This document shows positions 1 to 6,374 of a stretch of DNA of 8,553 nucleotides, in pieces; the stretch's first letter is position 1, and each line of letters begins with the position of its first letter. The position numbers and the translations under genes are program-made. This DNA comes from DASXIW01 sp036497785 (GTDB lineage: Bacteria; Pseudomonadota; Alphaproteobacteria; Acetobacterales; Acetobacteraceae): positions 1-8,553 of the forward strand of contig DASXIW010000120.1 in the NCBI GenBank assembly GCA_036497785.1. Direction: 5' to 3'. The notes below the pieces were generated by a model. That model made no database searches. It was not told the origin of the DNA and saw nothing but the letters and a program-made list of their open reading frames with translations.

Positions 1-1
1 G

Positions 2-1084
2 ACTCGGGTGCTGATGGTCAGTCCGGCGCAGTATGAGGCGGTGGGTCGGAACTGGGCGGAGTTTGGCAAGAGGCCGTCGGGGACGGGGCCGTTCAAGATC
101 ACTCGGGTGGTGCCGGGACAGTATATCGAGATGGTGCGCAATGAAGCGTACTGGGATGTGGAGCGCGTCCCAAAACTGGAAAAGCTGGTGGTGATGCCGA
201 TGGCGGAGGCGACGACTCGGATTGCCGCGCTGCGGTCGGGGCAGGTGGACTGGATCGAGGTGCCGGCGCCGGATTCCATCCCGTCACTGAAAGCGGCTGG
301 GTATGCGGTGACGCTGTGGCCGTATCCACATACGTATCCGTACTGTTTGAATACTTTGGATGATTCGCCATTCAAGGACGTGCGGGTGCGCCAGGCGATG
401 AACTATGCGATCGACCGGGAGGGGCTTTGCAGTCTGCTGAACGGCATCGCCAAGCCGGCGGTGGGGCTGTATCCGCCGGGGACGCCGTTCTTTGGCAATC
501 CGAGCGAACATTATACGCATGATCCGGCGAAGGCGAAGGCGCTGCTGGCGGAGGCAGGCTACGGCCCGAACAACCCGATGAAAGCGAAGATCATGATTTC
601 CACGTCGGGGTCGGGACAGATGCTGCCGATTCCGATGAACGAGTTCATGCAGCAGAATTTTGCCGCGGTCGGGATGCAGATCGAGTTCGACGTGGTGGAG
701 TGGGGGACCATGCTGGTGGCGATCCGCAGCGACCCCAAGGCGGCGCAGTCGCACGGCGATCAGGGCATCAACATCAGCCTGAGTTCGGTCGATCCGTCCA
801 CCATGTTTCGGTACTATGCGAAGGATAGTTTCTCGCCGACCAACTATAACTGGGGGCACTGGGACAATGCGGAAGTCACCGCGCAGTTGAAGCAGGCACA
901 AGCGAGTTTCGATCCGGCGGAGCAGACCAGGCTACTGGCGGACGCGCACAGCAAGATCGTGGATGAGGCGCCCTGGCTGTTCATTGTGCATGATCTTAAC
1001 CCGCGGGCGATGTCGAAGAAGGTCACGGGGTTCGTGCCGGTGCAAAGCTGGTTTGTCGACTTCACCCAGATCTCGGTGGGGTAA
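2..1084 (+). CDS. ABC transporter solute-binding protein, family 5 (peptide/nickel/opine type), 3' part
   Basis: This is the C-terminal 360 residues of a periplasmic extracellular solute-binding protein (SBP_bac_5 family), which captures a peptide, opine, sugar oligomer or similar ligand and hands it to a Dpp/Opp-type ABC permease. The reading frame is open back to base 2, so the gene starts outside the window; the signal peptide and first lobe are missing. Family hallmarks are visible. GTGPF followed by a 'Y..M.RN..YWD' stretch (visible residues 27-52) is the classic family 5 signature. VRVRQAMNYAIDRE (about 127-140) is the conserved helix after the hinge, followed by the usual PPGTPFF and 'DPAKAKALLAEAGY' segments. 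The C-terminus ends normally with TAA. Family proteins are about 500-540 aa, so roughly a third is missing. The permease and ATPase genes are not in view and nothing downstream belongs to the transporter. The ligand cannot be assigned from this fragment. Confidence 0.93.
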   Translation, partial: TRVLMVSPAQYEAVGRNWAEFGKRPSGTGPFKITRVVPGQYIEMVRNEAYWDVERVPKLEKLVVMPMAEATTRIAALRSGQVDWIEVPAPDSIPSLKAAGYAVTLWPYPHTYPYCLNTLDDSPFKDVRVRQAMNYAIDREGLCSLLNGIAKPAVGLYPPGTPFFGNPSEHYTHDPAKAKALLAEAGYGPNNPMKAKIMISTSGSGQMLPIPMNEFMQQNFAAVGMQIEFDVVEWGTMLVAIRSDPKAAQSHGDQGINISLSSVDPSTMFRYYAKDSFSPTNYNWGHWDNAEVTAQLKQAQASFDPAEQTRLLADAHSKIVDEAPWLFIVHDLNPRAMSKKVTGFVPVQSWFVDFTQISVG

Positions 1085-1109
1085 AGGCCAGGGCTCTGCC
1101 CTGGACCCG

Positions 1110-1131
1110 CAAAGGGGCAGCGGCCCCTTTG
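1110..1131 (+). terminator. Hairpin, possible terminator of the solute-binding protein gene
   Basis: A 9-bp perfect stem (1110-1118 with 1123-1131, a CAAAGGGGC type arm) has a 4-nt loop, 26 nt after the TAA stop. A smaller 7-bp hairpin with a 3-nt loop (1088-1104) precedes it. There is no T-run afterwards, so this is not a textbook intrinsic terminator. It may be a GC-rich terminator or RNA 3'-end stabiliser. Confidence 0.45.
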
Positions 1132-1143
1132 ATCCCGATAATT

Positions 1144-1218
1144 TAGGGTTTGTGGGGGGAGAGGGGCTGCTCAGACGTTGGTAGCGTCTCGACAGCCCCT
1201 CTCCCCCCACAAACCCTA
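1144..1218. repeat. Long near-perfect inverted repeat (26-bp arms, hairpin-forming)
   Basis: Positions 1144-1169 are the exact reverse complement of 1193-1218 (26 bp, including a G6 run and its C6 partner). Inside lies a 3x3 mismatch, then a 5-bp stem AGACG/CGTCT (1173-1177 with 1185-1189) and a 7-nt loop. RNA read from either strand would fold into a very stable hairpin, which fits a bidirectional terminator between convergent genes. The length and perfection far exceed what termination needs. Confidence 0.85.
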
Positions 1219-1228
1219 TACCGGGGTT

Positions 1229-1249
1229 CCAAGGGCCGTCGGCCCTTGG
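1229..1249 (-). terminator. Hairpin, possible terminator of the amidase gene
   Basis: A perfect 9-bp stem (1229-1237 with 1241-1249, CCAAGGGCC type arm) with a 3-nt loop lies about 27 nt beyond the amidase stop on the minus strand. A weaker 5-bp CGAGG/CCTCG stem (1256-1260 with 1269-1273) lies between them. There is no U-tract, so termination activity is inferred. It is the counterpart of the hairpin at 1110-1131 in the other half of the composite repeat. Confidence 0.45.
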
Positions 1250-1275
1250 TGGGGTCGAGGTGCGAAGCCCTCGCC

Positions 1276-2667
1276 TTAACCCACCGCAGGCCGGCGAGAC
1301 CGCGTGCTCAGCGTGCGCTCCAGCGCGTCGCCGATCTGCAGCACCAGGGCGTCCTCGAAAGGGCGGCCGCCGATCTGCAGGGCCAGGGGAAGGCCGGTCT
1401 GGCTGAAGCCGTTGCAGATCGACAAGGCCGGGCCGCCGGTGACGTTGAAGGCGCGGTTGAAGAACGGCTGGAAACCCGAGGCCATGGAGTCCTCGCCGAT
1501 CGGGCGGGCCGGGCAGCGGGCGGTGGGGAAGATAACGGCGTCGATGGTGCGCATGGTTTCAGCGAGTTCGGCGACCAGACGGGTTCGTTCGCGTTGCGCA
1601 TTGATATAGTCGGCGGCCAGGATGAAGGCGCCGGCCATCAGGCGGTGGCGGCCGAACGCGCCGTACAGTTCGGGGGAGGTGCGCAGCCAGTGCTGGTGGA
1701 TCGCATAGGCCTCGCTGCGCGAAATCAGGCTGCCGCAATCGGCGTAGGTGGCGAAGGGTGACAGCTCGATGTCGCCGACGATCGCGCCCATATCGCGCAG
1801 CGCGGTGACGCTGGTCTCGAGTGCGGCGATCGTTTCGGGATCGGTGAGAAGGTCCTTCTCGAAAAAGTGACGCACGACGCCGATGCGCAGGCCGGCCAGC
1901 GAAGTGCCGAGGCGCGCGGTGTAGTCGGCGGCGGGGACCGTAGCGCTGCCGGCGTCCTTCGGATCGTGGCAGGCCAGAACTTGCAGCATCAGCGCGCAGT
2001 CCTCGCTGGTCCAGCACATCGGGCCGGCGTGATCGAGCGAGAACGACAGCGGCAGGATACCTCGGCGGCTGAGCAGGCCATAGGTGGGCTTGTGGCCCGC
2101 GATGCCGCACCAGGCGGCGGGGCCGCGGATCGATCCGCCGGTGTCGCTGCCCATCGCACCGGCGCAGAATCCGGCGGCAACCGCGACGGCGGAACCGGAC
2201 GATGAACCGGAAGGATCGAGCGCTGCGTCCCACGGGTTGCGCGCCGGCGGCCAGGGCAGGTCGAACGATGATCCGCCGATGGCGAATTCCCAAGTTGCAA
2301 GCTTGCTCGTTATGACGGCACCGGCGTTGCGCAGCAGGGCTACGGTGAAGGCGTCCGCGGTAGGCACGTGGTCCTTGAACAAGGCGGAATGACCGGTCGT
2401 GCGAATGCCGGCGGTATTGTAGATGTCCTTCAGCCCGATCGGGATGCCGTGCAACGGACCCTTCCAGTTGCCGCCGGCGATTTCCGATTCTGCCCGTTTC
2501 GCGTCAGCCAGTGCCTGTTCTTCCAGCAGCAGCAGATGGCTGTTGAGGCGGGCATCGTGCTGCTTGACCCGGGTGAAATAGGCATCCGTCAATTCAACCG
2601 GAGATAGTGTCCTGGATTTGATCCGGGCGGATGCCTGGGCGATGGTTATGTAATGCAGATCGGTCAT
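1276..2667 (-). CDS. Amidase-signature family enzyme (GatA/amidase-like)
   Basis: A 463-residue cytoplasmic amidase-signature hydrolase, expected to cleave a carboxamide to acid plus ammonia with a Ser-cisSer-Lys triad. The triad is visible: Lys80 in GIPIGLKD, cis-Ser155 in DPSGSSSGSA and nucleophile Ser179 in GSDTGGSIRGP. This is the spacing known from GatA. The surrounding Gly/Ser-rich stretch (about 151-190) and the C-terminal 'FNVTGGPALSICNGFSQTGLPLALQIGG' region (about 410-440) are typical. Length is normal for the family (450-500 aa). The ATG at 2667 has a GAAGG Shine-Dalgarno at 2675-2679, 7 nt away. There is no neighbouring gatB or gatC, so a role in tRNA amidation is unlikely, and a catabolic amidase or allophanate/mandelamide-type hydrolase is more plausible. 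The substrate is unknown. It lies 64 bp after the Nudix stop on the same strand and may be the last gene of that transcript. Confidence 0.93.
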   Translation of the reverse strand: MTDLHYITIAQASARIKSRTLSPVELTDAYFTRVKQHDARLNSHLLLLEEQALADAKRAESEIAGGNWKGPLHGIPIGLKDIYNTAGIRTTGHSALFKDHVPTADAFTVALLRNAGAVITSKLATWEFAIGGSSFDLPWPPARNPWDAALDPSGSSSGSAVAVAAGFCAGAMGSDTGGSIRGPAAWCGIAGHKPTYGLLSRRGILPLSFSLDHAGPMCWTSEDCALMLQVLACHDPKDAGSATVPAADYTARLGTSLAGLRIGVVRHFFEKDLLTDPETIAALETSVTALRDMGAIVGDIELSPFATYADCGSLISRSEAYAIHQHWLRTSPELYGAFGRHRLMAGAFILAADYINAQRERTRLVAELAETMRTIDAVIFPTARCPARPIGEDSMASGFQPFFNRAFNVTGGPALSICNGFSQTGLPLALQIGGRPFEDALVLQIGDALERTLSTRSRRPAVG

Positions 2668-2731
2668 AAACGAGCCTTCGGATAGCTTGCGTCTGCTGAA
2701 GGCTTAGCAAGACCGATACCAAGCGGCGGTG

Positions 2732-3361
2732 CTACTCCATGCGCCATCCGCGATCCTGTCGCAGAACCGGTGTGTGCATCTCGGTCTTTCGTTCAGACTC
2801 CGGCATGACAAGCCATTGCCGCAGCCGTTCCAGCACGCGGCGGGTGGGTAGGGCGAGTTCCAGGGCCATGGCTTCGGTCATGGCGTAGAAACGCAATTGC
2901 TCGAGTTCGCCGTCGCCGCCGAGTTGGCCGGTGACGTGGCGTTCCTCGACGACGAGGAAGCGGGCGTTGAAGCGGATCGGCAGGCCGGGCGGGGTAACGG
3001 CGCGGGCCAGGTAGTGCAGTCCATCAAGGCGGGGCGGGGTGCCGAGGGAGAGGCCGGTTTCCTCGTGCAGTTCGCGCGCGGCCGCGGCGGCAATGGCGTG
3101 CGCGAGGCGGGCGTTGGCGTTTTTTCGTAGTGCGCGGGCGGTGTGTGGGGGCAGCGGCGTGGCGAAAGGGGCGGTGAGGTCGGCGCGATCGACCCGCCCG
3201 CCTGGGAACACCAGGCGATTGGGCATGAAACGATGTTTCGCGCCGCGCATGCCCATCAGCATGTGGGGCTCGTTGTCATGCAAACGCAACACGATCAGGC
3301 TGGCGGCATGTTTGGCGCGGACCGTGGGTTGGGGCAGCAGGCCCGCGGCGTCGTCAGGCAA
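2732..3361 (-). CDS. Nudix hydrolase with split Nudix box (NUDT19/CoA-diphosphatase-like)
   Basis: A Nudix-fold pyrophosphohydrolase of 209 aa from the preferred start, expected to hydrolyse a nucleoside-diphosphate-linked compound with a divalent metal. The catalytic helix is clear: REL-x-EE-x-GL, with Arg96, Glu97, Glu100, Glu101 and Gly103. The upstream half, FPGGRVDRAD (about 52-61), is separated from it by some 27 extra residues instead of the compact 23-residue box. That split is known in NUDT19/NUDT7-related Nudix proteins, some of which cleave CoA esters. The segment RFMPNRLVFPGG also fits that subgroup. Start choice: an ATG at 3433 gives 233 aa but overlaps the nitroreductase gene by 80 bp and adds a Pro/Ser/Gly-rich, shadow-like N-terminus. 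A TTG at 3361 overlaps by only 8 bp and has an AAAGGG ribosome site 7 nt upstream. The substrate is not readable from sequence. Confidence 0.85.
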   Translation of the reverse strand: MPDDAAGLLPQPTVRAKHAASLIVLRLHDNEPHMLMGMRGAKHRFMPNRLVFPGGRVDRADLTAPFATPLPPHTARALRKNANARLAHAIAAAAARELHEETGLSLGTPPRLDGLHYLARAVTPPGLPIRFNARFLVVEERHVTGQLGGDGELEQLRFYAMTEAMALELALPTRRVLERLRQWLVMPESERKTEMHTPVLRQDRGWRME

Positions 3362-4178
3362 GGTCGAACCCTTTCGTCTTGAGCCAGGCGGAGAAACCGA
3401 AGCGTTCGGGGACGGATAGCTGGCGGGCGACATTCTCGCTCCAGCAGACGCCGTCGCGGGGTGGGTAGACGTCGTTGTTTTTCAGGCCGGCGGCAGCCAC
3501 CGGGTCTCTGGCGTGGCGGCGTTTGTCGTAGGCGGCGACTTCGGATTCGAGGTTGCTGTCGTCGTAGCGCTCACGGTGGACGACGATGGCGGGGGGCAGG
3601 CGCATCGAGACCGGGCGGCGGAACACCGGCCAACCGACCGAGAGTCCGGCGAGCGGATAAACGCCGGAGGGAAGACCGAGCAGGGGGGAGACGCGCTCGA
3701 TGTGGGAGCGGACGTAGCTGATCGGGCAGGTGCCCAGGCCGATCGCTTCGGCGGCGGCGATGAACTGGGCCATGGCAAGGGTGCAGTCCACGGCGGTGTT
3801 GAGGAAGGTGTCCATGTTGTTGTTGGCGTGGGGCATGTCGTGCAGGTCGCACAGGCGCTGGCCGCGGCGCATGTCGCCGCACCACACAAGAAAGACCGGT
3901 GCGGTGGCGATCCAATCCATCGTGCCGATCCAGTCGGCGATCTGCTTGATGCGGGGGCGGTCGCGCATCACCACGACGGAATATTGTTGCAGATCCGATT
4001 TGGCGGGGGCGGACTGGGCGGCGGCGAGCAAGGCGTCCAGCAATGAGTCAGGGACATCCTGGTCGGTATAGCGGCGGGTGACGCGCCGATCGATCAACGG
4101 GGCGACGGCATCCGGAACCTCGGTTCCGGGCAGGTCGATGCCGAAGCGGGCGTTGAGCAGTGCCTGGCTGTCGGCCAT
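3354..4178 (-). CDS. Nitroreductase family protein (FMN-dependent, NfsA/NADPH-oxidoreductase-like)
   Basis: A 274-residue flavoprotein of the nitroreductase superfamily. Members bind FMN as dimers and reduce nitro compounds, quinones or flavin with NAD(P)H in the cytoplasm. Visible features: the N-terminal FMN-phosphate motif RRVTRRYTDQDVP (31-43), the SAPAKSDLQQY segment (56-66) matching the usual 'APS..N.QPW' FMN loop, the AIGLGTCPIS stretch (145-154) before the second FMN contact, and YPLAGLSVGWP (174-184). The C-terminal extension (about 200-274) resembles the NfsA/FRP branch, which is longer than the 200-220 aa NfsB type. The ATG at 4178 has a strong GGAGGA Shine-Dalgarno at 4186-4191, 7 nt away. 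It is the first gene of the leftward cluster and overlaps the Nudix gene. The physiological substrate is unknown; BluB or SagB-type alternatives are less likely because their hallmark contexts are absent. Confidence 0.92.
   Translation of the reverse strand: MADSQALLNARFGIDLPGTEVPDAVAPLIDRRVTRRYTDQDVPDSLLDALLAAAQSAPAKSDLQQYSVVVMRDRPRIKQIADWIGTMDWIATAPVFLVWCGDMRRGQRLCDLHDMPHANNNMDTFLNTAVDCTLAMAQFIAAAEAIGLGTCPISYVRSHIERVSPLLGLPSGVYPLAGLSVGWPVFRRPVSMRLPPAIVVHRERYDDSNLESEVAAYDKRRHARDPVAAAGLKNNDVYPPRDGVCWSENVARQLSVPERFGFSAWLKTKGFDLA
3369..3374 (-). promoter_or_regulatory. Ribosome-binding site supporting the TTG start of the Nudix gene
   Basis: AAAGGG on the minus strand ends 7 nt before the TTG at 3361-3359, inside the last codons of the nitroreductase gene. 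This is the layout expected for translational coupling. The rival ATG at 3433 also has a GGAG (3439-3442) at a 5-nt spacing, so the choice is not absolute. Confidence 0.5.
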
Positions 4179-4343
4179 GTTGATTTCCTCCGCATTGTGG
4201 TCGTCGTCCGTCAGTTCAGGCGCAATCCCATCACCCGAGATCGCTCGGCGATGTGAGGCCGGGTGTTATTGCGCTACCCTTGCCGGAACCCCCCGGACGC
4301 GCAAGGCTCGCGTCAGCGCTTATCGCTTGGAGGAGATCGTCGC
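4179..4343. promoter_or_regulatory. Divergent intergenic region, presumed promoters for both directions
   Basis: This 165 bp gap separates the divergent nitroreductase and dehydrogenase genes, so at least one promoter for each direction is expected here. Ribosome sites are clear at both edges (4186-4191 minus, 4329-4335 plus). I could not find a convincing -35/-10 pair on either strand. A short dyad CCGAG-N4-CTCGG (4235-4239 with 4244-4248) is the only symmetric element seen, and it is too short to call an operator. Confidence 0.4.
4329..4335 (+). promoter_or_regulatory. Ribosome-binding site fixing the dehydrogenase start
   Basis: GGAGGAG lies 8 nt before the ATG at 4344. It argues against the longer in-frame start at 4263, which would add 27 residues (Arg/Pro/Gly-rich, unlike the family N-terminus). 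Confidence 0.8.
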
Positions 4344-5408
4344 ATGCCTGCGTCCTATGAAAATCATCGTGCCCAGTTGAAGGCGATCCTGCTGGGATGG
4401 GGGATGCCGCAAGACAATGCGGAGACGACGGCGGAGATTCTATCGTGGGCCGATCTGCATGGCGTGGACAGCCATGGGATCTCGATGATTCCCGGTTACG
4501 ACGGGTTGCGCCGGTCGGGGCGGGCGAAGATGGATGCGCGGCCGAAGATCGTGCGCGAGACGCCAGTCTCGGCGGTGGTGGATGGCGGCGGCGGGCTGGG
4601 GCACGTGCCGGCGCATTTCGCCATGGAGACGGCGATCGGCAAGGCCAAGAAGGTGGGGATGGCGGCGGTCGTGGCGCATCATTCGGCGCATTTCGGGGCG
4701 ACCGGGTTTTACGCGCTGATGGCGGCCAAGCAGGGGCTGGTGGGGATGGCCTGCACGTCGGCCTCGGGGATTCAGGTGGCGCCGACATTTGCCAAACAGG
4801 CCAGGCTGGGGACCGATCCGTGGTCGTTCGCGGCGCCGAGTGCCGATGGGGTGCCGTTCCTGCTGGATATGGCGACGACGACGGTTGCGGCTGGGCGGAT
4901 TCGTAACAAGGCCAATGAGGGGCTGCCGACGCCGGACGGGTGGGTGCTGGATGCCGAGGGCGGGCCGTCGAATGATCCGCTGGTGGCGAAGGAAAAAGGC
5001 GGGTTCCTGACCTCGCTCGGCGGATCGCCGGAGAATTCCAGCTATAAGGGGTACGGGCTGGCGGTGATGGTCAATATTCTGGCGTCGTGTCTGTCCGGGT
5101 CGACGCTGATCACCGACCCTATGCATACCAAGAAGCCGATCGGGATGGATATCGGGCACTTCTTCATGGCGATCGATCCGTCGATCTTCCGCGAATCGGA
5201 GGACTTCCAGACCGATGTGGCGACGTTCATGGGGGCGTTGCGGGCGAGCACGCCGGTCGATCCGGCGCGCCCGGTGATGGTGGCGGGCGATCCGCAGTGG
5301 AAATACGCCGAGACCCGGATGCGCGACGGCATTCCGGTGGGGGCAGGGCTGATGCGCCAGGTGCGCCAGATCGCCCAGGCCGCCGCCGCGCCCTGGCTGC
5401 TGGACTGA
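4344..5408 (+). CDS. Ldh2-family (malate/L-lactate/sulfolactate-type) NAD(P)-dependent dehydrogenase
   Basis: A 354-residue cytoplasmic oxidoreductase of the Ldh_2 family, which interconverts 2-hydroxyacids and 2-oxoacids (malate, lactate, sulfolactate, ureidoglycolate) or reduces cyclic imines, using NAD(P)H. Family marks: the N-terminal active-site motif LHGVDSHG (38-45, with His39, Asp42, His44), the HHSAHFGATGFYALMA segment (113-128) equivalent to the usual 'NS.HFG.AGYY', the GTDPWSFAAP nucleotide-region motif (157-166), DMATT..A.G.I (176-187), and SSYKGYGLAVMVNIL (233-247) with its conserved Lys-Gly-Tyr. Length is typical (330-360 aa). The ATG at 4344 is chosen from the GGAGGAG site. The gene stops 4 bp before panB on the same strand, so the two are surely co-transcribed and probably translationally coupled. 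That makes a 2-oxoacid of the pantothenate pathway a candidate substrate, but this is inference and sequence alone does not settle it. Confidence 0.92.
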   Translation: MPASYENHRAQLKAILLGWGMPQDNAETTAEILSWADLHGVDSHGISMIPGYDGLRRSGRAKMDARPKIVRETPVSAVVDGGGGLGHVPAHFAMETAIGKAKKVGMAAVVAHHSAHFGATGFYALMAAKQGLVGMACTSASGIQVAPTFAKQARLGTDPWSFAAPSADGVPFLLDMATTTVAAGRIRNKANEGLPTPDGWVLDAEGGPSNDPLVAKEKGGFLTSLGGSPENSSYKGYGLAVMVNILASCLSGSTLITDPMHTKKPIGMDIGHFFMAIDPSIFRESEDFQTDVATFMGALRASTPVDPARPVMVAGDPQWKYAETRMRDGIPVGAGLMRQVRQIAQAAAAPWLLD

Positions 5409-5412
5409 GGCG

Positions 5413-6231
5413 ATGTCCAAGGTGGCGGAGTCGCGGCGGGTGACGGTGACGGATATCGCCGCGCTGAAGGGGCGGGCGAAGATCGTGTGCCTGACGGCCT
5501 ATACGGCGCCGGTGGCGGCGCTGCTCGATCCCCATGTCGATCTACTGCTGGTGGGCGACAGCGTGGGGATGGTGGTGCATGGGCTGCCGACTCCGATCGG
5601 GGTGACGCTGGAGATGATGATCCTGCATGGGCAGGCGGTGGTGCGGGCGACCTCCCACGCTCTGATCGTGGTCGATTTGCCGTTCGGGACGTTCGAGGGT
5701 TCGCCCGAGCAGGCCTATGCCGCGGCGGTGCGTGTGATGAAGCAGACCGGCTGCCAGGCGGTGAAGATCGAGGCGGGCGAGGCGCTGGCGGGGACGATCC
5801 GGTTCCTGGTGGAGCGCGGGGTGCCGGTGATGGGCCATGTTGGGCTGCGGCCGCAGGCGGTGCATGTCGATGGCGGGTTCAAGGCCAAGGGGCGCAGCGA
5901 GGCGGAGTGGGCGCGGGTGGTCGCCGAGGCCCGCGCGGTCGAGGCGGCTGGGTGCTTCTCGATCGTGCTGGAGGGTGTGGCGCAAGGTCTGGCCGATGAG
6001 GTTACCCGGGCGGTTCGGGTGCCGACGATCGGGATTGGGGCGTCGCCGGAATGCGATGGGCAGATTCTGGTGACGGACGACATGCTGGGCGTGTTCGAGC
6101 GGGTGCCCAAATTCGTCCGCCGCTATGCCGATCTGCGTTCGGTGATCGACAAGGCGGCGGCGGCGTATGCGGCGGATGTGCGGGCGGTGACGTTTCCGGG
6201 CGAGGCGGAGGTTTATCGGTTCAAGGGGTAA
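5413..6231 (+). CDS. panB: 3-methyl-2-oxobutanoate hydroxymethyltransferase (ketopantoate hydroxymethyltransferase)
   Basis: PanB transfers a hydroxymethyl group from 5,10-methylene-tetrahydrofolate to 2-oxoisovalerate, giving ketopantoate, the first committed step of pantothenate and CoA synthesis. The 272-residue (beta-alpha)8 barrel is full length. Conserved segments: KIVCLTAYTAPVAALLD (23-39), LLLVGDSVGMVVHG (44-57, metal ligand Asp49), VVDLPFGTFEGSPEQA (86-101, metal ligand Asp88), QAVKIEAG (115-122), MGHVGLRPQ (140-148), SIVLEGV (183-189, catalytic Glu187) and TIGIGASPECDGQILVTDDMLG (205-226). The residue roles follow the E. coli enzyme. The ATG at 5413 follows the dehydrogenase TGA by 4 bp with only a weak GAGG nearby, consistent with coupling. 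panC, panD and panE are not in the window; unlinked pan genes are common in this class. Confidence 0.97.
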   Translation: MSKVAESRRVTVTDIAALKGRAKIVCLTAYTAPVAALLDPHVDLLLVGDSVGMVVHGLPTPIGVTLEMMILHGQAVVRATSHALIVVDLPFGTFEGSPEQAYAAAVRVMKQTGCQAVKIEAGEALAGTIRFLVERGVPVMGHVGLRPQAVHVDGGFKAKGRSEAEWARVVAEARAVEAAGCFSIVLEGVAQGLADEVTRAVRVPTIGIGASPECDGQILVTDDMLGVFERVPKFVRRYADLRSVIDKAAAAYAADVRAVTFPGEAEVYRFKG

Positions 6232-6270
6232 GGTGGTGGGCTGCGGGGTTGGCGCTGGTGAAGCGGGGGG

Positions 6271-6374
6271 TTGCTTCGTCGCTCTGCTCCTCGCAATGAC
6301 ATCGTGGGGCGGGCGTTGCTTCGTCGCTCTGCTACTCGCAATGACACGGATAAAGCTGTGCTCCTCGTAATGAC
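6271..6374. repeat. Three copies of a short REP-like interspersed repeat (two full, one truncated)
   Basis: Two 30-nt copies (6271-6300 and 6316-6345) differ at a single position and are spaced 45 nt start to start. A third, 5'-truncated copy (6356-6374) matches the last 19 nt at 17 positions. The core reads TTGCTTCGTCGC ... CTCGCAATGAC, with TTGC/GCAA termini. On the minus strand it is the widespread 'ATTGCGAGGAGC...' interspersed repeat that I recognise from many bacterial genomes and that creates spurious peptides such as VIARSRATKQ and SLRGAERRSN in ORF calls. It lies between the convergent panB and lipoprotein genes. There is no cas gene, and spacing is too short and irregular for a CRISPR. 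Confidence 0.85.

Larger units (their letters stand above)
1085..1275. repeat. Composite palindromic repeat filling a convergent intergenic region
   Basis: The whole space between two convergent stop codons is occupied by nested inverted repeats centred near 1181. From the outside in, each half has a small hairpin (1088-1104 on the left, 1256-1273 on the right), a GACCC-type spacer, a second hairpin (1110-1131 and 1229-1249), then one long arm. The reverse complement of the right half aligns with the left half over most of its length, imperfectly outside and perfectly in the inner arm. It therefore looks like two inverted copies of one repeat unit. Similar GC-rich hairpin units (CCAGGGCTCTGCCCTGG type) are, from memory, common downstream of genes in Acetobacteraceae and relatives. 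The element probably acts as a bidirectional transcription barrier. Whether it is also a non-autonomous mobile (REP/MITE-like) element is inference. Confidence 0.8.

Noticed and set aside
1276..2667. Amidase as GatA of the tRNA-dependent amidotransferase
   Set aside because: The triad spacing fits the whole amidase-signature family, but there is no gatB or gatC nearby, so a generic amidase call is safer.
2732..3433. Longer Nudix reading from the ATG at 3433
   Set aside because: 80 bp overlap with the nitroreductase gene and a Pro/Ser-rich N-terminus that looks like an out-of-frame reading. A GGAG site 5 nt away means it cannot be fully excluded.
4263..4343. 27-residue N-terminal extension of the dehydrogenase
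   Set aside because: The GGAGGAG site at 4329-4335 points to the ATG at 4344, and the extension does not resemble the family N-terminus.
4440..5420. 326-residue minus-strand open frame opposite the dehydrogenase
   Set aside because: Arg/His-rich composition typical of antisense frames in GC-rich DNA; the plus strand has a clear Ldh2-family protein with a strong ribosome site.
6271..6374. Possible mini-CRISPR array
   Set aside because: Only two full repeats, spacers of 15 and 10 nt, a degenerate third unit, no cas genes, and a match to a known dispersed repeat type.
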